NCBI GenBank assembly: GCA_937896885.1
Contig: CALBNX010000012.1
Location: 1-20,532 of the forward strand
Direction of reading: 5' to 3'
DNA length: 20,532 nt
Source: an uncultured Clostridia bacterium
GTDB taxonomy: Bacteria; Bacillota; Clostridia; Oscillospirales; Acutalibacteraceae
This document shows, one piece after another, positions 14,969 through 20,532 of the stretch (position 1 is the first letter of the stretch; each line of letters begins with the position of its first letter). Below the pieces are notes generated by a model that was given only the letters and a program-made list of their open reading frames with translations, did no database searches and was not told the origin of the DNA. The translations under genes and the position numbers were made by a program.

Positions 14969-15943
14969 TTATTCAAGATTATCATAGTTAAGTCCCATTT
15001 GCATACGGATTTCATCGAGAATATGCATAACATCTGATGTATGTTTTAATGTTACCATTCGGCTTTCTTTGAGCCCTTCACGGATTTCTTTTGCTACTGT
15101 ATCAAACTCGTCAAGATAAGAGTTCATTTTTGGTCCGCTGCCCTTAAATGTTTCTTTTTTGAACATGGATTTTTTAAATGTGACACCATTCATTGCGTGA
15201 TAAAGGGTTGCTTTTATTTCGCCTTTTTCACCTTTGATAGACATTTTTTCAAAGCCTTTGAAATCGGCAATAGATGCACTGATATTCACCTTGAAATCAG
15301 GATAAGTAAACACAATTTCTTCACTTATATCAATGCCATTTTGAACATTGCCTTGAGTTTCAATTTTTTGTGGGATACCCCAAAGGCGATAAGCATAAGT
15401 TACGGGATAAATCGTAATATCGAGAAGTGCTCCCCCTGCTCTTTTAGGGTCTCTCACACGCTCTGCACCATTGATAATATTCACGTGATATGTGAAATCG
15501 GCTGAATGGATTTTGCCAAGTTTCTGCTTATCAATCCACTTTTTAGTCTGATTTGCAGATGGTGAAAACCAAGTCCACATTGCTTCACAAAGATATAAAT
15601 CCTTTTCGCGTGCAAGAGCTATAAGTTGGTCGGTTTCTTCTGCTGTTACTGTAAATGATTTTTCACAGAATACGGGTTTTTGGAGTTCTAACGCAAGTTT
15701 TGCATAACGGAAATGAGCATTATGGGGCGTTACAATATAAACACCGTCAACGCCATCTGCCGTGATTGCTTCTTCGGGTGTTTTGTAAGCTGTGCCACCA
15801 TATTTCTTTGCAAACTCTACACCTTTTTCATAGTTTCGGGTATAGCAAGACACTATTTCGTGACGGCCACTTCTATTAAGCTGAAATGCAACTGTTTTTG
15901 CAAGGGAGCCCGTACCTATAAAACACCATTTGAATTTATCCAT
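14969..15943 (-). CDS. Gfo/Idh/MocA-family oxidoreductase
   Basis: NAD(P)-dependent sugar or diol dehydrogenase of 324 residues. The N-terminal Rossmann domain shows the dinucleotide loop GTGSLA (10-15); the second half is the C-terminal alpha/beta domain. The EKP motif reads CEKSF (Glu94, Lys95, with Ser for Pro). Asp175 and Tyr179 in GGALLDITIYP match the Lys-Asp-Tyr set of the dihydrodiol dehydrogenase-like branch rather than the Lys-His set of inositol dehydrogenase. AAGGAG lies before the ATG, in the 12-bp gap behind the aldo/keto reductase whose stop it overlaps. It is last in the sulfatase operon. Its stop lies only about 11 bp from the -35 of the MerR promoter, with no terminator seen. 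The substrate is unknown. Confidence 0.88.
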   Translation of the reverse strand: MDKFKWCFIGTGSLAKTVAFQLNRSGRHEIVSCYTRNYEKGVEFAKKYGGTAYKTPEEAITADGVDGVYIVTPHNAHFRYAKLALELQKPVFCEKSFTVTAEETDQLIALAREKDLYLCEAMWTWFSPSANQTKKWIDKQKLGKIHSADFTYHVNIINGAERVRDPKRAGGALLDITIYPVTYAYRLWGIPQKIETQGNVQNGIDISEEIVFTYPDFKVNISASIADFKGFEKMSIKGEKGEIKATLYHAMNGVTFKKSMFKKETFKGSGPKMNSYLDEFDTVAKEIREGLKESRMVTLKHTSDVMHILDEIRMQMGLNYDNLE

Positions 15944-15955
15944 ATCAATTCTCCT

Positions 15956-16867
15956 TTATGGCAATTTGTTACCTGCTGCGCGATAGATTTCATACCATTC
16001 TTCACGAGTGATTTGAATGTCACTTGCCTTTAAGCAATCTGCGAGACGATTAAGGTTTGTTGTGCCTGTTATTGGTTGCATTTTTGCAGGGTGACGAAGA
16101 ATCCACGCAAATGCCATTGTTGTTTTTGATACGCCATATTTATTGCCAATGTCTTCAAGTACTTTATTAAGTTCAGGGAATTTGGGATTATCAACAAAAC
16201 AGCCTTCAAAAAAGCCATATTGCATTGGTGACCAAGGTTGAATGGTTATTTTATTAAGTCGGCAATAATCGAGCACGCTACCGTCACGATTAACACCTGA
16301 CTCGTTATATATATTCACGTTAATTCCTGATTGAATCATTGGTGCGTGCATAATAGAAAATTGCAACTGATTTGCACAGATTGGCATATCCATATCTTTC
16401 TGCAAAAGTTCCATTTGATATGGGTTTTGATTTGAAACGCCAAAATTACGGACTTTGCCTGAATTTTTAAGGTAATCAAATGCTTTTGCGACTTCTTCAG
16501 GCTCCATTAATGCATCGGGTCTGTGAAGAAGCAAGACATCAATATATTCTGTGCCGAGTCTTTTAAGACTGCCGTCAACAGAATTTACAATATGGTCATA
16601 AGAAAAGTCAAACTGACCACTACGAATACCACATTTTGTCTGAATTATTAAATCTTCTCTATTTAAAGACTTAATTGCCTTGCCGAAAACTTCTTCACTT
16701 TTGCCACCGCCATAAATATCGGCGTGGTCAAAGAAGTTAGCGTCGTTTTCTAATGCTGTGTCAACAAATGCTGAAACTTCACTTTCGCTCATATCACTTA
16801 TACGCATGCAACCAACGGCAATAGTTGGCACTTGTAATCCACTTTTACCAAATTCTATTTTACGCAT
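15956..16867 (-). CDS. Aldo/keto reductase
   Basis: NADPH-type aldo/keto reductase of 303 residues, of the YdhF-like branch. The catalytic tetrad is visible: Asp47 and Tyr52 in FFDHADIYGG, Lys78 in TKCG, and His115 in LLLHRPD. The nucleotide end includes FGVSN and ITGTTNLNRL. The frame stays open 24 codons further upstream to 16939, overlapping the sulfatase gene. I choose the ATG at 16867 because AAGGAG (minus strand of 16876-16881) lies 8 nt upstream and the protein then begins with the family's MRKIEFGKSGLQVP. It overlaps the sulfatase stop by its ribosome binding site, so coupling is likely. In context it may reduce or oxidise the sugar freed by the sulfatase; the substrate is inference. 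Confidence 0.9.
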   Translation of the reverse strand: MRKIEFGKSGLQVPTIAVGCMRISDMSESEVSAFVDTALENDANFFDHADIYGGGKSEEVFGKAIKSLNREDLIIQTKCGIRSGQFDFSYDHIVNSVDGSLKRLGTEYIDVLLLHRPDALMEPEEVAKAFDYLKNSGKVRNFGVSNQNPYQMELLQKDMDMPICANQLQFSIMHAPMIQSGINVNIYNESGVNRDGSVLDYCRLNKITIQPWSPMQYGFFEGCFVDNPKFPELNKVLEDIGNKYGVSKTTMAFAWILRHPAKMQPITGTTNLNRLADCLKASDIQITREEWYEIYRAAGNKLP

Positions 16868-16880
16868 AATAATTTCTCCT

Positions 16881-18287
16881 TTAAAATCTTCCCCAGAAGT
16901 CAACGCCCCAAGGGTGTGACTGTTCTTCCCAATCGTCACGATGTTTTAATATTTTTTCTCGCATTTCATTGACTTTGTCTTTATATTCGTCAAGATTTGC
17001 AAGGTTTTTAGTTTCCCAAGGGTCATTTTTAATGTCATAAAGGAATGTCCATTTATCTTCTTCACTATCACCGTTACGGTATTCAATGAGTTTGTAGTTT
17101 TCGTCTTTCACACCACGGACAAACTTATCAAAAATAAGGTATAATTCGTCACGGAAAGTATCCCCGTGTTCACCGTCAAGAAGATGTGCAAAGCTTTTGC
17201 CATCAACTGATTTTGGAATTTCTATACCTATTTTTTCACAAAGGGTTGGGAAAACATCATAAAGATAAACATAAGCATCATTTCGGGTATTTGGGGCAAT
17301 TTCCGGCCCTGCCATAATAAGTGGGATTCTCACGCCGTGTTCATAAATGTCTTCTTTGCCAAGCCAACCGTGTTGACCGACAGCAAGACCATTATCCCCT
17401 GTAAACACTATAATTGTGTTATCTTCTTCACCTGAATCGTGCAAGGCATCAAGCAATCTGCCAATTTCAAAGTCAAGATGTGTTATCATTGCAAAATATT
17501 CTGCGATATGGCGTTTTATTTCTTTTTCATCTCTCGGATAAGCTGCAAGATGCTCATCACGATGCACCATCAAAGGATAATTTGTGTCAATAATCTCTTG
17601 AAAATTCACGGGCAAATTGATTTTTTCTTCGTTATACATTTGGCGGAATTCGTCAGGCATTGTGCGAGGGTCGTGGGGTGCTAAAAACGCAAGATACATA
17701 AAGAATGGTTTCTCTCGACCCACATTTTTATTGAGCATTTCAATTGCAGTATCCGTAAGCAGTGTGCTTGAATGTACACCCGGTACAAATTCATCACAAT
17801 GTTGCTGTTGTGGGTGATTATCGTTATAAAAATCCACTACGAAATTTATAACATTATCATATTCGCCTGTTGGGTCATAACGGCAAGTGGGCACATTCCA
17901 ATGGTCCCACATACCGCCAAAAAAGATTTTAGCGCCTTGAGTAAAGCTTCGTGCATATGCAGGGCATCCGTTATGCCATTTGCCCATACCAATAGTTTCA
18001 TAACCGTTATTCTTAAAGGTTTCTGCAAGGGTTTTATGGGAGTCGGGAATATTGCCACCCAATTCTTCAAGGTGAAATGGATTTCGTCCTGACATTATCA
18101 TAGCACGGCTTGGCATACAAACTGCTCCGCAAGTGCCACCTGCGATATGTGCACGGACAAATGATGTGCCACGAGCCACAAGTTTATCAAGATTTGGTGT
18201 GATGATTTCATTGTTACCCAAAGCGTGAATTGTGTCAAAGCGCTGGTCATCAGTAACAATAAAAATAATATTTGGTTTTTTCGCCAT
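16881..18287 (-). CDS. Cytoplasmic sulfatase (formylglycine type)
   Basis: Type I sulfatase of 468 residues. The signature VCMPSRAMIMSGR holds Cys57, the residue converted to formylglycine (C-x-P-S-R form, so an anSME or FGE maturase is needed; none is in this window). Metal and substrate residues follow the family: Asp13-Asp14, Lys103 and His105 in GMGKWH, His205 in APHDP, Asp298-Asn299 in GDNG, Lys311 in GKED. There is no signal peptide, so the sulfate ester must be imported first. GGTGGG lies before the ATG. It follows the EamA gene by 19 bp and precedes the AKR gene. By context it frees sulfate from a sugar or polyol. Nothing in the sequence fixes whether the substrate is carbohydrate, choline or another sulfate ester. 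Confidence 0.93.
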   Translation of the reverse strand: MAKKPNIIFIVTDDQRFDTIHALGNNEIITPNLDKLVARGTSFVRAHIAGGTCGAVCMPSRAMIMSGRNPFHLEELGGNIPDSHKTLAETFKNNGYETIGMGKWHNGCPAYARSFTQGAKIFFGGMWDHWNVPTCRYDPTGEYDNVINFVVDFYNDNHPQQQHCDEFVPGVHSSTLLTDTAIEMLNKNVGREKPFFMYLAFLAPHDPRTMPDEFRQMYNEEKINLPVNFQEIIDTNYPLMVHRDEHLAAYPRDEKEIKRHIAEYFAMITHLDFEIGRLLDALHDSGEEDNTIIVFTGDNGLAVGQHGWLGKEDIYEHGVRIPLIMAGPEIAPNTRNDAYVYLYDVFPTLCEKIGIEIPKSVDGKSFAHLLDGEHGDTFRDELYLIFDKFVRGVKDENYKLIEYRNGDSEEDKWTFLYDIKNDPWETKNLANLDEYKDKVNEMREKILKHRDDWEEQSHPWGVDFWGRF

Positions 18288-18306
18288 AAAAATCCCACCT
18301 TTTATA

Positions 18307-18720
18307 TTATAATACCATAATCAATGTACCGATGCCTATTAAAATGCAACCGATTAATGATTTGAATGTGAATTGTTCGTGCAAGAATACAAAAGCCAGA
18401 ACAAGAGTTATAACAACGCTCAATTTATCAATAGGCACAACCTTTGATGCGTCACCAATCTGCAATGCTTTATAATAGCAAAGCCATGATGCACCTGTTG
18501 CAAGTCCTGACAAAATCAAAAACAACCAACTTTTGCGACTTATATCACTAATTCCGCCTTGTGCATTGGTGAGAAACACCATTCCCCAAGACATTATTAC
18601 AACAACCACTGTTCTGATTGCTGTTGCAAGGTTAGAGTTTACGCCATCAATACCCACCTTTGCAAGAATTGATGTAAGTGCCGCAAAAACTGCTGATAAC
18701 AGCGCAAAAACGAACCACAT
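18307..18720 (-). CDS. Half-size EamA/DMT transporter
   Basis: Membrane protein of 137 residues with about 5 hydrophobic segments, one EamA unit. Full DMT carriers have two such units, so this one probably works as a dimer. Typical features are the LSAVFAALTSILAKVG start, SGLATGASWLCYYKALQIGDASKV in the middle and LGxxFLHE-like VLAFVFLHEQFT near the end. GGATGTGG lies before the ATG. It is the first gene of the sulfatase operon and may move the sulfated substrate or a product across the membrane; EamA proteins carry many metabolites, so that is a guess. Confidence 0.82.
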   Translation of the reverse strand: MWFVFALLSAVFAALTSILAKVGIDGVNSNLATAIRTVVVVIMSWGMVFLTNAQGGISDISRKSWLFLILSGLATGASWLCYYKALQIGDASKVVPIDKLSVVITLVLAFVFLHEQFTFKSLIGCILIGIGTLIMVL

Positions 18721-18759
18721 ATTACCACATCCAATAAAAAAATTGTCGAATATGGTTTA

Positions 18760-18809
18760 ATTATATCATTCCTTATTTTTCCAATCAATATGTTTATTGA
18801 ATATTGATT
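18760..18809 (-). promoter_or_regulatory. Promoter of sulfatase operon with overlapping dyad
   Basis: Minus-strand TTGATT (18788-18783), a 17-bp spacer and TATAAT (18765-18760), extended by TG one base before the -10. A perfect 9-bp inverted repeat, AATCAATAT (18783-18791) and ATATTGATT (18801-18809), overlaps the -35. It could be an operator shared with the divergent DUF3892 gene, whose own -35/-10 I cannot place clearly. Confidence 0.65.
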
Positions 18810-18846
18810 TTGTTAATTCACAAAATACTGAAAAAGGAGTGTTAAC

Positions 18847-19152
18847 ATGAACAACAATTCAAACGCCATAAATGGTAATGAGCTTGTAAAAAATACACTT
18901 GATGAAATTCCACAAGCAAAATCTAATGCAAAACGCATCACGGGGCTTGTTAAAGAAAACGGACGAGTGACGGGTTATCAACTCTCTGACAACTCAATCG
19001 TAGAAAAACCACAAGCAGTTCAAATGGCAAAGCAGGGTGAAATTTCTGGTGTTGGCATTGCTCACCGTGGAAATAATGAATATCTTAAATCAATTCCAAA
19101 TGATAAAGAAAACGATAATCTTGGAAATTTGCCTGCAGTCACAAAAGAATAG
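18847..19152 (+). CDS. DUF3892-domain protein
   Basis: Small protein of 101 residues with a DUF3892 domain (about 29-98): ITGLVKENGRVTGYQLSDNSIV, then AVQMAKQGEISGVGIAHR, EYLKSIPN and NLGNLP. The domain is widespread in Clostridia and of unknown function. The first 28 residues are polar and Asn-rich. AAGGAG at 18834-18839, 7 nt before the ATG, sets the start. It stands alone: divergent from the sulfatase operon and convergent with the rhodanese gene across a shared terminator. No membrane segment is seen, so it is probably cytosolic. Confidence 0.88.
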   Translation: MNNNSNAINGNELVKNTLDEIPQAKSNAKRITGLVKENGRVTGYQLSDNSIVEKPQAVQMAKQGEISGVGIAHRGNNEYLKSIPNDKENDNLGNLPAVTKE

Positions 19153-19155
19153 AGA

Positions 19156-19184
19156 AAATGCCTTGGGGTAAATCCAAGGCATTT
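19156..19184. terminator. Shared terminator of DUF3892 and rhodanese genes
   Basis: AAATGCCTTGG (19156-19166) and CCAAGGCATTT (19174-19184), 11-bp stem, 7-nt loop. It lies 3 nt past the DUF3892 stop and just past the convergent rhodanese stop. T-rich but not pure T tails follow on both strands. Confidence 0.8.
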
Positions 19185-19186
19185 AA

Positions 19187-19585
19187 TTATTTCACTATTT
19201 CGTAAGGCCAGTCGATTATGCCACCAAATTCTTTGACATTGGTGTAGCCTAAATCCACAAGGGCTTGAGCTGCGATTTTGCTTCGGCGACCACTTCGGCA
19301 ATAAACTAAAATCAGTTGGTCTTTATCGGGCAATTCTTTTTCTGCTCGGGTTGACACTTCATATTCGGGAATTAAAATTGCGCCGTCAATATGTCCTTCG
19401 TCAAATTCTTCCTGTGTTCGAGCATCGAGAATAATATAATCTTTTTCGCTGTCCATTAATTCTTTGGCTTTTTCGGCTGAAATCTGCTCGTATTGTGGAG
19501 TTGGTGTTTTGCTCTCTCCCCCACAAGCAGTAAGTCCGAAAAGTGACAATGAAATTATAAGCATAAAAATCAATCCTTTTTTCAT
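19187..19585 (-). CDS. Rhodanese-domain lipoprotein
   Basis: Protein of 132 residues. A signal peptide with lipobox LTAC makes Cys21 the lipidated residue, so it should be anchored outside the membrane. A single rhodanese domain follows (about 33-130) with YIILDARTQEEFDEGHIDGAI and the active loop CRSGRR, Cys96 being the sulfur carrier. Rhodaneses pass sulfane sulfur between partners; outside the cell this one may handle sulfide or polysulfide, which is inference. GAGGTGAT precedes the ATG. It follows the phosphoesterase gene by 15 bp, so both are probably co-transcribed. Confidence 0.92.
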   Translation of the reverse strand: MKKGLIFMLIISLSLFGLTACGGESKTPTPQYEQISAEKAKELMDSEKDYIILDARTQEEFDEGHIDGAILIPEYEVSTRAEKELPDKDQLILVYCRSGRRSKIAAQALVDLGYTNVKEFGGIIDWPYEIVK

Positions 19586-19600
19586 AGTATCACCTCTGTT

Positions 19601-20532
19601 TTAATCAGGATAAGTTACTTGTCTGTCTGTAAATGTTTCTGCAATTTTACGATAAATTTTACTTGCAGTTTTTTGAATTTTGCCTTTAAATGCAAATTCA
19701 CGAGCCATTGTGTATGTGAATTTATCTCCGTTTTGCTTTTCTTCTTTTACAACTTTAGAATTGAACATATCATATATGCGAGCTACTCTTGTTTCATAAG
19801 TTGATGTGTCGTTTTCGTCAATTTCAATTACACGATAGCCACATTGTGTGGAATGAGCAAGTCCTATGTAACGAGTGCTCAAGGAATTGACAATATCAAT
19901 GCCCTTATGTTCAACTGCGAAAGCATTAGTATGGTCGTGACCTGTAAAAATGCCGAGAACATCGCCTTTTTCTACCATAGCATCAAACTGACCAAAGTTT
20001 TCATAACCTGGGCACGGGTATTCTCTTATTGTACCGTAATTCACACGGTCAGGGTCAAACATATAGTATTCATCTTGGTTGTATAAATGCTTGAAAGCAT
20101 AAGGCTTCCACGAATCTGACTTTTTAAGTACATCATAGATTTCGCCCACAATTATATGCTGGAATACGAGCGAATTTACTACTTCACCGTTATTCTCTGA
20201 CTTAAGTTTATCAGATGTCTGTTTGTACCAGTCAATCTGGTCTGGTTTAACACAACTGTATCTTCCTTCTTCGTCATAATCACCTGAATCGAAAATCCAA
20301 AGATTAAATTTTACTTTTTCACCATCAGAAGAAAGCACGGGAATATTGTATGTGCCACAACCTGAAAGTGCTTCGCCATCATCAACTGAAACCGAGCAAG
20401 AGAATGTGTTGTAATATGCCATCAAATCTTCTCGTGTCATTGCACCCTCTTCTGAATCGTGATTGCCGAAAGTCACAGCAACGGGAATATTTCTCTCGTC
20501 AAAAATATTCATCAATGCATTAATCATTTTCT
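19601..20532 (-). CDS. Metallophosphoesterase, N-terminus beyond the window
   Basis: Partial gene; the frame is open to the right edge, so the ATG at 20527 is not necessarily the start. GNHD (about 20-24 of the visible part) is the middle metal motif. A later His in VFQHIIVGE and GHDHTN supply the other ligands. The D-x-H and GD motifs that normally come first must lie beyond 20532. About 310 residues are visible, with a short basic tail ending in RQVTYPD. It resembles secreted or cytosolic DCR2/PAP29-type phosphatases; with the N-terminus missing I cannot tell which. It shares an operon with the downstream rhodanese lipoprotein. The window's other phosphoesterase (3375-4721) is a different, longer protein. 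Confidence 0.85.
   Translation of the reverse strand, partial: KMINALMNIFDERNIPVAVTFGNHDSEEGAMTREDLMAYYNTFSCSVSVDDGEALSGCGTYNIPVLSSDGEKVKFNLWIFDSGDYDEEGRYSCVKPDQIDWYKQTSDKLKSENNGEVVNSLVFQHIIVGEIYDVLKKSDSWKPYAFKHLYNQDEYYMFDPDRVNYGTIREYPCPGYENFGQFDAMVEKGDVLGIFTGHDHTNAFAVEHKGIDIVNSLSTRYIGLAHSTQCGYRVIEIDENDTSTYETRVARIYDMFNSKVVKEEKQNGDKFTYTMAREFAFKGKIQKTASKIYRKIAETFTDRQVTYPD

Noticed and set aside
16868..16939. Aldo/keto reductase starting 24 codons upstream
   Set aside because: That segment overlaps the end of the sulfatase gene, has no family likeness, and the ATG at 16867 has AAGGAG 8 nt before it.
1..20532. CRISPR, tRNA, rRNA, riboswitch, insertion sequence, phage or defence genes
   Set aside because: I looked on both strands and saw no repeats, cloverleaf, known aptamer, transposase or defence motifs.

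Overview
The window looks like a chromosomal stretch from a low-G+C, strictly anaerobic Firmicute, most likely a gut-type Clostridia (Oscillospiraceae/Ruminococcaceae-like). This rests on AT-rich DNA, strong AGGAG/AGGTG ribosome binding sites, sigma-A-type promoters, tight operons, and clostridial families (EFR1 flavodoxin-ferredoxin, DUF6472, DUF3892, a cytoplasmic sulfatase). The genus is inference. I see no IS element, phage gene, CRISPR array, tRNA or rRNA, and no gene-free stretch over 300 bases. Eighteen of the 20 genes lie on the minus strand; only lacZ and the DUF3892 gene are on the plus strand.

Layout, left to right. 1-195 is the lacZ leader with two overlapping promoter candidates. 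196-3327 is a large intracellular GH2 beta-galactosidase that converges on a calcineurin-like phosphoesterase (3375-4721) across a shared terminator. 4774-7016 is a two-gene minus-strand operon: a YhhN-family membrane protein, then a GPH-type sugar:cation symporter. Its near-consensus promoter is covered by a perfect 13-bp inverted repeat. 7096-7275 is a small Cys-rich DUF6472 protein with its own promoter.

7394-9651 is an OPT oligopeptide transporter whose stop codon overlaps the start of a PqqD-fold (RRE-like) protein. Just upstream, under its own similar promoter, is a PepD-type M20 dipeptidase (9734-11176). Together these suggest peptide uptake and hydrolysis.

11302-14906 is a five-gene operon read from a MerR-type promoter with a 19-bp spacer and a central dyad: MerR/TipAS regulator, EFR1 ferredoxin, ICMT-like methyltransferase, GNAT acetyltransferase, and a TIM-barrel glycosidase-like protein. 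It looks like a self-controlled small-molecule response unit. 14969-18720 is a four-gene operon: half-size EamA transporter, cytoplasmic sulfatase, aldo/keto reductase, Gfo/Idh/MocA oxidoreductase. It fits catabolism of a sulfated sugar or similar compound and has a possible operator dyad at its promoter.

18847-19152 is a lone plus-strand DUF3892 gene. It converges on a rhodanese lipoprotein (19187-19585), which follows a second metallophosphoesterase cut off by the right edge.

The candidates for something under-described are the translationally coupled OPT-PqqD pair and the MerR/TipAS five-gene operon. Neither is proven novel from sequence alone.
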